DNA of 64,000 bases, taken from Streptomyces sp. NBC_00663 (GTDB taxonomy: Bacteria > Actinomycetota > Actinomycetes > Streptomycetales > Streptomycetaceae). The notes below the pieces were generated by a model. The model made no database searches. It was not told where the DNA came from and was given only the letters and a program-made list of their open reading frames with translations. Shown one piece after another: positions 1 through 7,925 of this stretch (the stretch's first letter is position 1; each line of letters starts with the position of its first letter). A program made the position numbers and the translations under genes. The stretch is from contig NZ_CP109027.1 of NCBI RefSeq assembly GCF_036226885.1, positions 7,254,001 through 7,318,000 of the forward strand, given 5' to 3'.

Positions 1-1966
1 ACCCCAGCCCCTCCTGCCGCAGCCCTTCGAGCAGCGCCTCGCGTACGAGGGTGGCGTCGGCGTCCTTCAACGGCCGCGCGGTCAGTTCGATCGCCCCGAG
101 CCGCTCGACCCGCCGCGCGACGACGTCCCCGCCGGCCCAGTGGACCTCCTGAGCCTCGGAGTACATCGACGCGCAGGCCGCCCGCGCCGTCTCCTCGTCC
201 ACACTCGCGGCGAGCTGCACACGCGCGTGCCCTCTCCCGACGGGCCGATCGGCGACGGCCACCGCGATCCAGGGGGCACCCCGGAGCGCGGAACCCTCCG
301 GAAGTTCGGCACGGGTACCGGACGCCATGAGATAGGAGCCGCCGTCGGCCTTGGCGACACGCTCGGGGAAGGCGAGGGCGGCGACGAGGCCGGCAAGTCG
401 GTCGTCGCCGCTCGCCCGCTCGGCCCCGGGGTGCGCCGCTCCCGGAAGGGAGCCATGGACGGGCGGGTGCGAAGACCCCGTGGAGACGGACCGCAGCCGC
501 CGCACCTCCGCCCGCCACCGCCCCGCATAGGCGTCACCCCCACGCCGAGCGGCCCGAAGGGCACCCGCGAGATCGTCGCCGTACTCCCGAGGAACGTCCT
601 CCGACAGCAGCGCCACCACCTCCGCGGCGTCCCCGGGAGCATCCAGCAGCGCCCGCCCCAGCCGGGGATGCAGTCCCATCCGGGCCAGTCGCACGCCCCG
701 CTCCGTGGCCCGCCCGGCGGAGTCCACCGCGTTCACCGCCGCGAGAGCGCCCCGCGCCGCCGCCATCGCCCCGTCCGGCGGCGGATCCAGCAACGCCAGC
801 CCCGACGCGTCGGGATCGCCCCAGCAGGCCGCCTGGAGCGCGAACGCCGTCAGGTCGGCCACCTTGATCTCCGGCGCCGGGAACAACGGAAGACGCGCGT
901 CCTCCGCCTCGGCCCAGCACCGGTACACCGCCCCAGGCGCCTCACGCCCGGCCCGGCCCGCCCGCTGCCGCCCGGCCGCCCGCGAGGCCCGCACGGTCGT
1001 CAGCGCGCTCAGCCCGCGCGCGTGATCCACCCGCGGCTCCCGGGCCAGCCCGGAGTCCACGACCACCCGAACCCCGGGAACCGTCAGCGAGGACTCGGCG
1101 ACGGACGTCGCCAGCACCACCCGCCGCCGCTCCGCCGGAGCCAGCACCGCGTCCTGCACGGCCGCCGGTGCACGCCCGTGCACCTGGAGCACCTCTACGT
1201 CCCCGAGGCCGCCCAGCTGTCCGGCGACCCGCGCGATCTCCCCGACGCCCGGCAGGAAGCACAGCACGTCCCCCGTCCGCTCGGTCAGCGCCCGCCGCAC
1301 CACCGACGCCACATGCGCGAGCAGCGCCGGATCGACCCGCATCCCGTGCGGCGGCCGGACCGGCCTGACCGGCGGCGCCCACACCACGTCCACCGGATAC
1401 GAGACCCCCGCCGCCGCCACGACCGGCGCACCGCCCAGCAGCCGCGCCCAGCCCTGCGCGTCCGTCGTCGCCGACGCGGCCACCAGCCGCAGCTCCGGCC
1501 GCAGGGCCTGCCGTACGTCCCACAGGAAGGCGGCGGACGTGTCCGCGTCCAGATGCCGTTCGTGGCACTCGTCCAGCACGACCACGTCCACGCCCGTGAG
1601 TTCCTGGTCCCGCTGAAGCCGCTGGAGCAGCACGCCGGTCGTGACGACCTCCACGCGTGTGTGCCGCCCGACGACCCGCTCCCCGCGCACGGTGTAGCCG
1701 ACGCTGTCGCCTGCCTTCTCGCCCAGCAGCCACGCCATCCGCCGGGCGGCGGCACGGGCGGCGATACGACGCGGCTCGGCCACGACCACGCGCCGCGCGG
1801 GAGCGTCGGTGTCCAGGAGACCCGCCAGGACCAGCGGCACCAGGGTGGTCTTGCCGGTGCCGGGCGGCGCGACGAGGACGGCGGTGCCGTGGTCGTCCAG
1901 CGCCGTACGCAGCGCGGGCAGGGCGGAACGTACGGGCAACCGGTCGAGAGCGTCGCTGCGGATCAC
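1..1966 (-). CDS. hrpB: ATP-dependent RNA helicase HrpB, 5' part (C-terminus beyond left edge)
   Basis: DExH-box helicase of the HrpB family. About 655 codons are visible; the family is usually about 800 residues or longer, so roughly the last fifth lies outside the window. The GTG start at 1966 gives an N-terminus beginning VIRSDALDRLPV. Walker A is PPGTGKTT at residues 34-41, motif II is DECH at about 132-135, and a SAT motif (VAASATT) follows. Then comes a helicase C domain containing SVAESSLTVPGVRVVVDSG and QRAGRAGRE, and the HrpB-type C-terminal region. HrpB is a putative DEAH helicase of uncertain cellular role. It is transcribed divergently from the small gene at 2002, with only about 35 bp between the starts, so both promoters are compressed or overlap. 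The family call is firm; the exact start is less so. Confidence 0.93.
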   Translation of the reverse strand, partial: MIRSDALDRLPVRSALPALRTALDDHGTAVLVAPPGTGKTTLVPLVLAGLLDTDAPARRVVVAEPRRIAARAAARRMAWLLGEKAGDSVGYTVRGERVVGRHTRVEVVTTGVLLQRLQRDQELTGVDVVVLDECHERHLDADTSAAFLWDVRQALRPELRLVAASATTDAQGWARLLGGAPVVAAAGVSYPVDVVWAPPVRPVRPPHGMRVDPALLAHVASVVRRALTERTGDVLCFLPGVGEIARVAGQLGGLGDVEVLQVHGRAPAAVQDAVLAPAERRRVVLATSVAESSLTVPGVRVVVDSGLAREPRVDHARGLSALTTVRASRAAGRQRAGRAGREAPGAVYRCWAEAEDARLPLFPAPEIKVADLTAFALQAACWGDPDASGLALLDPPPDGAMAAARGALAAVNAVDSAGRATERGVRLARMGLHPRLGRALLDAPGDAAEVVALLSEDVPREYGDDLAGALRAARRGGDAYAGRWRAEVRRLRSVSTGSSHPPVHGSLPGAAHPGAERASGDDRLAGLVAALAFPERVAKADGGSYLMASGTRAELPEGSALRGAPWIAVAVADRPVGRGHARVQLAASVDEETARAACASMYSEAQEVHWAGGDVVARRVERLGAIELTARPLKDADATLVREALLEGLRQEGLG

Positions 1967-2001
1967 CTGACCAGTCTGGTGCACGCCGCTATCGTCACCG
2001 C

Positions 2002-2496
2002 ATGCCGTTGCCTGATGAAGACATGCCACTGCCCGATGAGGACATGACGCTCAACCATCACCTGGGCACCGTCGCCCAGTCCGTGGGCGGGCAGGGAAAG
2101 CTCACCCGCCTCGTGGCCGGGCGGCTCAAGAAGGACGTACGGGAGATCCGCCTCGGCACCGACCTGGCGCCGGAGGCGGCGCTGGCACTGGCGGAGCGGA
2201 TGGTGGTGGGCTGCGTGCCGCCGCTGGCCGTCGTCGCCCTCCCGGGCGGTGGCCATGCCGTCCGCGCGGTCATGGGGACCGGTTTCGGCGGGCTCAACCC
2301 GGCCGTGGTCACGCTCACCGTCACCGCGGCCGACGACGCGGGCAGCACGGTCCTCGTCCGGGGCGCCGCCAAGGAGGGCCTGATCAAGCAGCGCGGTGGT
2401 CAGCGGGCCGTCGAGGGGATCGTGTCCCGCTGGCTGGCCGAGGACCCCACCGCCGGCCCCGAGACCGACCTGCCGAAGACCGGCCTGCCGGACTGA
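2002..2496 (+). CDS. conserved hypothetical protein (164 aa)
   Basis: I do not recognise the function. The protein is soluble with no signal peptide or membrane segment. A middle stretch, REIRLGTDLAPEAALALAERM, is followed by a beta-rich hydrophobic core. The N-terminus carries a short duplication (MPLPDED twice), so the start could equally be the third ATG at 2044. It is divergent from hrpB, and its -10-like TATCGT (1990-1995) lies 6 bases before the ATG, which would give a leaderless mRNA. Codon use is typical of the neighbours, so I believe it is a real gene. Confidence 0.75.
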   Translation: MPLPDEDMPLPDEDMTLNHHLGTVAQSVGGQGKLTRLVAGRLKKDVREIRLGTDLAPEAALALAERMVVGCVPPLAVVALPGGGHAVRAVMGTGFGGLNPAVVTLTVTAADDAGSTVLVRGAAKEGLIKQRGGQRAVEGIVSRWLAEDPTAGPETDLPKTGLPD

Positions 2497-2517
2497 GGGC
2501 CCCGGTCCCGCCCCGGG

Positions 2518-3225
2518 TCAGCTCCTGGCGTCCCGCTCGCACACGAAGATCGCCGTTCCCGGGATCAGATTCCCGCGCAGCGGTGACCAGCCGCCCCACT
2601 CCGAGGTGTTCCAGACCGGCCACTCCGGCTCCACCAGGTCCACGAGACGGAACCCCGACGCCACGATGTCCCGCACCCGGTCGCCGATCGTCCGGTGATG
2701 CTCGACGTACACCGCGCGGCCCTCCTCGTCCTGCTCGACGTACGGCGTGCGGTCGAAGTAGGAGGCGGAGACGCTCAGCCCCTCGGGGCCCGGCTCGTCC
2801 GGGAAGGCCCAGCGGATCGGGTGCGTCACCGAGAACACGAAACGGCCGCCCGGGCGCAGCACCCGGCGTACCTCCGCCAGGACCCGCACCGGGTCGGCGA
2901 CGAACGGCAGCGCCCCGTACGCCGAGCACGCCAGGTCGAAGGAGGCGTCCGCGAAGGGGAGGGCGCCGGCGTCGGCGCAGACCAGCGGGAAGGCGCCGCC
3001 GATGCGCAGGGCGTGCTGGAGCTGGCGGTGCGAGATGTCGAGCGCGACCGGGCGGGCGCCCTGCGCGGCGAGCCAGCGCGAGCACTGGGCCGCGCCGGCG
3101 CCGATCTCCAGGACCCGTTTGTCCTTGAGGTCCTCCGCCGGGCCGAGCAGCTCGGCCTCCACCTCGTCCACGCCCTCGGGGCCCCACACGAAGCGGTCGT
3201 CGCCGAGGAACGTGCCGTGTTCCAC
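2518..3225 (-). CDS. class I SAM-dependent methyltransferase (N-terminus probably extends to about 3348)
   Basis: Rossmann-fold methyltransferase. Motif I is VLEIGAGAAQCSRWLA, then VALDISHRQL, and a post-motif region VLAEVRRVLRPGGRFVFSVTHPIRWAFPD typical of methyltransf_11. The substrate is unknown. The GTG at 3225 is the first canonical start in frame but has no Shine-Dalgarno. Upstream, the frame stays open with coding-like codons and a conserved-looking segment (RANRGWWDRNADEYQ) that normally belongs to this family's N-terminus. No ATG, GTG or TTG occurs in frame back to the stop near 3558. AGGGAG sits just before two ATC codons (3346-3351), so a non-standard start is possible. It is divergent from rpsA. 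Confidence 0.85.
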   Translation of the reverse strand: MEHGTFLGDDRFVWGPEGVDEVEAELLGPAEDLKDKRVLEIGAGAAQCSRWLAAQGARPVALDISHRQLQHALRIGGAFPLVCADAGALPFADASFDLACSAYGALPFVADPVRVLAEVRRVLRPGGRFVFSVTHPIRWAFPDEPGPEGLSVSASYFDRTPYVEQDEEGRAVYVEHHRTIGDRVRDIVASGFRLVDLVEPEWPVWNTSEWGGWSPLRGNLIPGTAIFVCERDARS

Positions 3226-3490
3226 CTGGTACTCGTCGGCGTTCCGGTCCCACCAGCCGCGGTTGGCCCGGGAGCTCTCGGCGGCTCCCGCGTCGCGCCG
3301 TGTGGCCTCCGGCTCGAAGTCGGACTCGGAAGAAACGGGCTCTTGGATGATCGGCTCCCTCGTCGTACTCTTCCCTCCAACCCGTCCCCACGGGGTGTCA
3401 CGGAAGAGGTGTCTCAGGCCTGCGTGGCCTCCAGAGACAGTTCTTGTGCCGGGTATGCGGCGATCCGCCCCGGGTGTGCGCCTTCGCGCA

Positions 3491-3519
3491 TTGACCCTGC
3501 CCGGCTGCCCCCGTATGCT
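3491..3519 (+). promoter_or_regulatory. rpsA vegetative promoter
   Basis: TTGACC (3491-3496), a 17-base spacer, then TATGCT (3514-3519). This is a near-ideal sigma-70/HrdB-type promoter. The expected transcript start is near 3526, leaving a leader of about 190 bases before rpsA. I see no other strong promoter in the 494 bases between the GTG of the methyltransferase and rpsA. Confidence 0.75.
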
Positions 3520-3719
3520 ACAAGTTGCGCTGCGGGCCTGCGCACCTCAGACGTAGCAGGCTGCGCTCGCATCTGTTGTATGTCCCCTCGGTTTTCGAGG
3601 CGCCATCACCAGTTCACTGGTGAGGCGTTTCCTTGGCTGTCCGGCTTCATCAGAGCGATACGGGCTCCCGGCGTAGCAGTACCTACGACTTTCTGTCCGT
3701 AACCGGAGCCCTTTCCCAC

Positions 3720-5225
3720 ATGACGAGCAGCACCGAGACCACCGCCACCACCCCGCAGGTTGCGGTCAACGACATCGGTAACGAGGAAGCTTTCCTCGCC
3801 GCGATCGACGAAACGATCAAGTACTTCAACGACGGCGACATCGTCGACGGCGTCATCGTGAAGGTCGACCGGGACGAGGTCCTGCTCGACATCGGTTACA
3901 AGACCGAAGGCGTTATCCCGAGCCGTGAGCTCTCCATCAAGCACGACGTCGACCCCAACGAGGTCGTCGCCGTGGGCGATGAGATCGAGGCCCTCGTTCT
4001 CCAGAAGGAGGACAAGGAAGGCCGCCTGATCCTCTCGAAGAAGCGCGCCCAGTACGAGCGCGCCTGGGGCACCATCGAGAAGATCAAGGAAGAGGACGGG
4101 ATCGTCACCGGTACCGTCATCGAGGTCGTCAAGGGTGGTCTCATCCTCGACATCGGCCTCCGTGGCTTCCTCCCGGCCTCCCTGGTCGAGATGCGCCGCG
4201 TCCGCGACCTCCAGCCCTACGTGGGCAAGGAGCTCGAGGCGAAGATCATCGAGCTGGACAAGAACCGCAACAACGTGGTCCTGTCCCGCCGTGCCTGGCT
4301 GGAGCAGACCCAGTCCGAGGTCCGCCAGACGTTCCTCACGACCCTCCAGAAGGGTCAGGTCCGCTCCGGTGTGGTCTCCTCGATCGTCAACTTCGGTGCC
4401 TTCGTGGACCTGGGTGGCGTCGACGGTCTGGTCCACGTCTCCGAGCTGTCCTGGAAGCACATCGACCACCCCTCCGAGGTTGTCGAGGTCGGCCAGGAAG
4501 TCACCGTCGAGGTCCTCGACGTCGACATGGACCGCGAGCGTGTCTCCCTGTCGCTGAAGGCGACCCAGGAAGACCCGTGGCAGCAGTTCGCCCGGACCCA
4601 CCAGATCGGCCAGGTCGTGCCCGGCAAGGTCACGAAGCTGGTTCCGTTCGGTGCGTTCGTCCGCGTGGACGAGGGCATCGAGGGTCTGGTCCACATCTCC
4701 GAGCTGGCCGAGCGCCACGTGGAGATCCCGGAGCAGGTCGTCCAGGTCAACGACGAGATCTTCGTCAAGGTCATCGACATCGACCTCGAGCGTCGCCGGA
4801 TCTCGCTGTCCCTGAAGCAGGCCAACGAGTCCTTCGGTTCCGACCCGGCCTCGGTCGAGTTCGACCCGACGCTCTACGGCATGGCCGCGTCCTACGACGA
4901 CCAGGGCAACTACATCTACCCCGAGGGCTTCGACCCCGAGACCAACGACTGGCTTGAGGGCTTCGAATCCCAGCGTGAGGTGTGGGAGAACCAGTACGCC
5001 GAGGCGCAGACCCGCTTCGAGCAGCACCAGCAGCAGGTCATCAAGTCCCGCGAGGCCGACGCCGCTGCTGCGGCCGAGGGCGGCGACGCTGCGGGTGCGG
5101 CTCCGGCCGCGGGCGGTGGCGGCGGCGGTTCGTACTCCTCCGAGGGTGCGGACACCTCCGGTGCCCTGGCTTCCGACGAGGCGCTCGCCGCGCTTCGCGA
5201 GAAGCTCGCGGGTGGCCAGAGCTGA
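3720..5225 (+). CDS. rpsA: 30S ribosomal protein S1
   Basis: Actinobacterial S1 (501 aa), which binds mRNA on the small subunit. Four S1/OB-fold domains follow one another: about residues 35-110 (DGDIVDGVIVKVDRDEVLLDIG), 120-190, 205-275 (GVVSSIVNFGAFVDLGGVDGLVHVSELS) and 290-360 (GKVTKLVPFGAFVRVDEGIEGLVHISEL). A low-complexity tail rich in Q, A and G ends in EKLAGGQS. Gram-negative S1 has six domains; four is usual for actinobacteria. The start MTSSTETT was chosen because coding begins there. An upstream in-frame TTG at 3633 would add a poor N-terminus. It is driven by the promoter at 3491 and closed by the hairpin at 5252. Confidence 0.97.
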   Translation: MTSSTETTATTPQVAVNDIGNEEAFLAAIDETIKYFNDGDIVDGVIVKVDRDEVLLDIGYKTEGVIPSRELSIKHDVDPNEVVAVGDEIEALVLQKEDKEGRLILSKKRAQYERAWGTIEKIKEEDGIVTGTVIEVVKGGLILDIGLRGFLPASLVEMRRVRDLQPYVGKELEAKIIELDKNRNNVVLSRRAWLEQTQSEVRQTFLTTLQKGQVRSGVVSSIVNFGAFVDLGGVDGLVHVSELSWKHIDHPSEVVEVGQEVTVEVLDVDMDRERVSLSLKATQEDPWQQFARTHQIGQVVPGKVTKLVPFGAFVRVDEGIEGLVHISELAERHVEIPEQVVQVNDEIFVKVIDIDLERRRISLSLKQANESFGSDPASVEFDPTLYGMAASYDDQGNYIYPEGFDPETNDWLEGFESQREVWENQYAEAQTRFEQHQQQVIKSREADAAAAAEGGDAAGAAPAAGGGGGGSYSSEGADTSGALASDEALAALREKLAGGQS

Positions 5226-5251
5226 ACGCTGGCCGCTGAGGCTTAGCCGAT

Positions 5252-5296
5252 AACTGAGGGACCGTACCTTTCGAGGTGCGGTCCCTCAGTGTTTTC
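5252..5296 (+). terminator. rho-independent terminator of rpsA
   Basis: Arms CTGAGGGACCGTACC (5254-5268) and GGTGCGGTCCCTCAG (5275-5289) pair over 15 bp with one G:U-type mismatch and a 6-base loop. A T-rich GTGTTTT follows. It starts 27 bases after the rpsA stop codon. Confidence 0.85.
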
Positions 5297-5313
5297 GGGT
5301 GCGGGTTCGGTGG

Positions 5314-5350
5314 GGGCTTGTCGCGCAGTTCCCCGCGCCCCTGAAAGCCC
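5314..5350. repeat. dispersed streptomycete intergenic repeat (GCGCAGTTCCCCGCGC type)
   Basis: A short imperfect palindrome: outer arms GGGCTT/AAGCCC (5314-5319, 5345-5350) around the core TGTCGCGCAGTTCCCCGCGC. I recall this core as a common intergenic sequence of Streptomyces genomes; its copy number here cannot be judged from one window. It lies between the rpsA terminator and the PAC2 gene. Confidence 0.6.
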
Positions 5351-5467
5351 TGTGTCGCTCCCTCTGCCATGAAAAGGCCGTAAGAGATGGCTGATCAGGC
5401 GTAGCCGTGGGAATGCCCCTGCTCCAGGGGGCGTTGAAGCGTATGAACACGAGGAGGAGCGGTCACT

Positions 5468-6406
5468 GTGCTTGATCCGCAGGGTTTGTACGCATGGGAG
5501 CCGAAGGGCCTGGCTGTCGTCGACATGGCGCTCGCCCAGGAGTCGGCCGGTCTTGTCATGCTCTACCACTTCGACGGATACATCGACGCGGGTGAGACCG
5601 GCGACCAGATCGTCGACCGTGTGCTCGACTCGCTGCCCCACCAGGTCGTGGCCCGCTTCGACCACGACCGGCTCGTGGACTACCGCGCCCGCCGTCCGCT
5701 GCTCACCTTCAAGCGCGACCGCTGGACGGAGTACGAGGTCCCCTCGATCGAGGTGCGACTCGTGCAGGACGCCACCGGCGCGCCCTTCCTGCTGCTGTCG
5801 GGGCCCGAGCCGGACGTGGAGTGGGAGCGCTTCGCGGCGGCCGTCCAGCAGATCGTGGAGCGGCTCGGCGTCCGGCTGTCCGTGAACTTCCACGGCATCC
5901 CCATGGGCGTCCCGCACACCCGCCCCGTAGGCCTCACCCCGCACGGCAACCGCAACGACCTGGTGCCGGGCCACCGCAGCCCCTTCGAGGAGGCGCAGGT
6001 CCCCGGCAGTGCCGAGTCGCTCGTCGAGTACCGCCTCCTGGAGGCCGGACACGACGTCCTGGGCGTCGCCGCGCACGTCCCGCACTACATCGCGCGCTCC
6101 CCGTACCCGGACGCGGCCCTGACCGTCCTGGAGGCCATCACGGCGGCCACCGGTCTGGTCCTGCCCGGTATCGCGCACGCGCTGCGCACCGACGCCCACC
6201 GCACCCAGACCGAGATCGACCGCCAGATCCAGGAGGGGGACGAGGACCTCGTGGCCCTCGTCCAGGGCCTTGAGCACCAGTACGACGCCGCGGCGGGCGC
6301 CGAGACCCGCGGCAACATGCTCGCCGAGTCGACAGACATCCCCTCCGCCGACGAGATCGGGCTCGAGTTCGAGCGGTTCCTGGCGGAGCGGGAGGGCGAC
6401 AACTGA
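5468..6406 (+). CDS. PAC2 family protein
   Basis: PAC2 (proteasome assembly chaperone) family protein of 312 aa, the type found in actinobacteria that carry a proteasome. Recognisable stretches are LVMLYHFDGYIDAGETGDQIV near the N-terminus, LLLSGPEPDVEWERFAAAV mid-protein, GIPMGVPHTRP, and AHVPHYIARSPYPDAALTVLEAI. The C-terminus is charged and helical (about residues 240-312). The GTG start at 5468 is preceded by GAGGAGGAG. Its biochemical role in bacteria is not settled. It is followed by coaE after 45 bases. Confidence 0.9.
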   Translation: MLDPQGLYAWEPKGLAVVDMALAQESAGLVMLYHFDGYIDAGETGDQIVDRVLDSLPHQVVARFDHDRLVDYRARRPLLTFKRDRWTEYEVPSIEVRLVQDATGAPFLLLSGPEPDVEWERFAAAVQQIVERLGVRLSVNFHGIPMGVPHTRPVGLTPHGNRNDLVPGHRSPFEEAQVPGSAESLVEYRLLEAGHDVLGVAAHVPHYIARSPYPDAALTVLEAITAATGLVLPGIAHALRTDAHRTQTEIDRQIQEGDEDLVALVQGLEHQYDAAAGAETRGNMLAESTDIPSADEIGLEFERFLAEREGDN

Positions 6407-6421
6407 GCCCTGAGGAGTGCG

Positions 6422-6444
6422 CTGTCAGCGGTACCGCCTAAGCT
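6422..6444 (+). promoter_or_regulatory. coaE promoter, weak match to the PafBC-type element
   Basis: CTGTCAGCG (6422-6430), 8 bases, TAAGCT (6439-6444), then 7 bases to the ATG of coaE. The -10 spacing implies a leaderless mRNA. The upstream part matches only 7 of 9 positions of the damage-promoter consensus TTGTCRGTG, so I treat it as an ordinary promoter with chance resemblance. Confidence 0.4.
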
Positions 6445-6451
6445 GCGGCTC

Positions 6452-7090
6452 ATGCTGAAGGTAGGCCTGACCGGTGGGATCGGTGCCGGCAAGAGCGAGG
6501 TGTCGCGGCTGCTCGTCGAGCGGGGGGCCGTGCTGATCGACGCGGACCGTATCGCGCGCGAGGTCGTCGCGCCGGGCACGGCCGGCCTTGCGGCGGTGGT
6601 GGAGGCCTTCGGGGCCGATGTGCTCACCGCCGACGGCAGCCTGGACCGGCCGAAGCTGGGGGCGATCGTGTTCGCCGACCCCGAGCGGCTCGCCGTGCTG
6701 AACTCGATCGTGCACCCGCTGGTGGGCGCCCGCTCCCGCGCCCTGGAGTCGGCCGCCGCCGAGGACGCGGTCGTCGTCCATGACGTCCCGCTCCTCACCG
6801 AGAACGGCCTCGCCGCGCTCTACGACGTCGTGGTCGTCGTCGACGCCAGCCCGCAGACCCAGCTCGACCGTCTCGTCCGGCTGCGCGGCATGACCGAGGA
6901 CGACGCACGCGCGCGGATGGCCGTCCAGGCGACACGCGAGAAGCGCCTGGAGATCGCGGACATCGTCATCGCCAACGACGTACCCCTGGAAGACCTGCGG
7001 CAACGCGTGGCGGACGTGTGGGACGAACTCGTACGAAGGGCTCGCGCGTCCCACCCGCCCCAGGGCCGGCCCGGGGCGTCCCAGGAATAG
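6452..7090 (+). CDS. coaE: dephospho-CoA kinase
   Basis: Catalyses the last step of CoA synthesis, ATP-dependent phosphorylation of the 3'-OH of dephospho-CoA. The protein is 212 aa, as usual. The P-loop is GGIGAGKS at residues 8-15, followed by LIDADRIAREVVAPG (substrate-binding Asp), VVVHDVPLLTENG, and the lid segment RLVRLRGMTEDDARARMAVQAT. The C-terminal NDVPLEDLRQRV is also typical of CoaE. No Shine-Dalgarno precedes the ATG; TAAGCT lies 7 bases upstream, consistent with leaderless expression. Confidence 0.96.
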   Translation: MLKVGLTGGIGAGKSEVSRLLVERGAVLIDADRIAREVVAPGTAGLAAVVEAFGADVLTADGSLDRPKLGAIVFADPERLAVLNSIVHPLVGARSRALESAAAEDAVVVHDVPLLTENGLAALYDVVVVVDASPQTQLDRLVRLRGMTEDDARARMAVQATREKRLEIADIVIANDVPLEDLRQRVADVWDELVRRARASHPPQGRPGASQE

Positions 7091-7140
7091 CGGGCCCCTG
7101 TCCGGGCGTTGAACCCTTCCAGTGAGGGAAGGACTTTGCC

Positions 7141-7521
7141 GTGCCCGAGACCAGCGGTTGGACCGGACGTACTCCGGAGACGCATGTCATCGACTTCCGT
7201 GCCGCCGAGCAGCTGCTTGCCGCGCGGGATCCGAAGGGCGCGGTGAAGCTGCTCGACCAGGTGATCGCCGCGCACCCCGAGAACACCGCCGCCCGCCTGC
7301 TGCGCGCGCGTGCCTTTTTCGCGGCCGCGCAACTGCGGCCCGCCGAGCTGGAGTTCACCGTCGTGCTGGAGCGCGAGCCGGACAACGCGTTCGCGCACTT
7401 CGCACTCGCCCGCACCTATGAGCGTCAGGCCCGCCCTGACCAGGCCAAACGCCATTTCCGGCTGGCTGCCGCGCTGGACCCGAACCCGCAGTACCTGAAG
7501 GCGGCACGGTTCGAGTCCTGA
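7141..7521 (+). CDS. tetratricopeptide repeat protein
   Basis: Small soluble protein of 126 aa with about three TPR-like helical pairs: RAAEQLLAARDPKGAVKLLDQVIAAHP, TAARLLRARAFFAAAQLRPAELEFTVVLEREP, and NAFAHFALARTYERQARPDQAKRHFRLAAALDP. It probably serves as a protein-protein scaffold; the partner is unknown. The start is GTG with AAGGA seven bases upstream. It is 50 bp behind coaE and probably co-transcribed. It ends 6 bases before the convergent gene at 7528. Confidence 0.88.
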   Translation: MPETSGWTGRTPETHVIDFRAAEQLLAARDPKGAVKLLDQVIAAHPENTAARLLRARAFFAAAQLRPAELEFTVVLEREPDNAFAHFALARTYERQARPDQAKRHFRLAAALDPNPQYLKAARFES

Positions 7522-7527
7522 GCCTCC

Positions 7528-7794
7528 CTAGGGACGCCGGTTCTCCGGTGGCCGGTACGGCGGGATGTCAGGGCCCGGCTGGTAGTGCGGGCCCTGACGG
7601 ATGTGGCGGAGGATCAGGGTCAGATCGACGGTGATCACCAGCCACAGCACCCCGCAGGCCGCGGCCCAGCCGGGACGGCCGACGAGGGCGAACGCGGCCG
7701 TACCGAAGATCGCCCAGACCAGCCCCCACACGCTCAGCCAGAACCGGGCCCGCAGCGCACTGCGTGCGGTCGTCGGCTCACTGCCCGTACGCAT
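7528..7794 (-). CDS. small two-TM membrane protein (DUF6343-like)
   Basis: 88 aa with two hydrophobic segments, about residues 17-38 (FWLSVWGLVWAIFGTAAFAL) and 44-62 (AAACGVLWLVITVDLTLIL), and a cytosolic-looking tail rich in Pro (PGPDIPPYRPPENRRP). I recall this as DUF6343; function unknown. The ATG at 7794 is chosen, with GGAG/GGTGG upstream. A GTG four codons earlier (7806) is possible but sits too close to the Shine-Dalgarno. It is convergent with the TPR gene. Confidence 0.75.
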   Translation of the reverse strand: MRTGSEPTTARSALRARFWLSVWGLVWAIFGTAAFALVGRPGWAAACGVLWLVITVDLTLILRHIRQGPHYQPGPDIPPYRPPENRRP

Positions 7795-7848
7795 CGGGAC
7801 CACCACTCCTCTCTGACAACGTACTCCGCGTACCGCTCGCGCACCTCT

Positions 7849-7893
7849 TACGCTGCGTACTCCTACGCTTCGTACTCCTACGCTTGGTACTCC
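7849..7893. repeat. three tandem 15-bp units upstream of the acyltransferase
   Basis: Units of the form TACGCTKCGTACTCC occur at 7849, 7864 and 7879, with partial copies on both sides (about 7818-7912). The block fills the gap between the divergent genes at 7794 and 7926 and so covers their promoter region. Confidence 0.8.
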
Positions 7894-7925
7894 TTGTACC
7901 CCTCGTACTCCTTGCCGGAGGGCGC

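Noticed and set aside
140..2047. 635-residue open frame on the plus strand opposite hrpB
   Set aside because: Arg/Pro/His-rich translation typical of antisense frames in high-GC DNA; the minus strand encodes a clear helicase.
3606..5027. 473-residue open frame antisense to rpsA
   Set aside because: No family features, Leu/Val/Asp-rich mirror composition; S1 on the other strand is certain.
6422..6444. Damage promoter for coaE
   Set aside because: Only 7 of 9 positions fit TTGTCRGTG and coaE is a housekeeping gene; kept only as a plain promoter.
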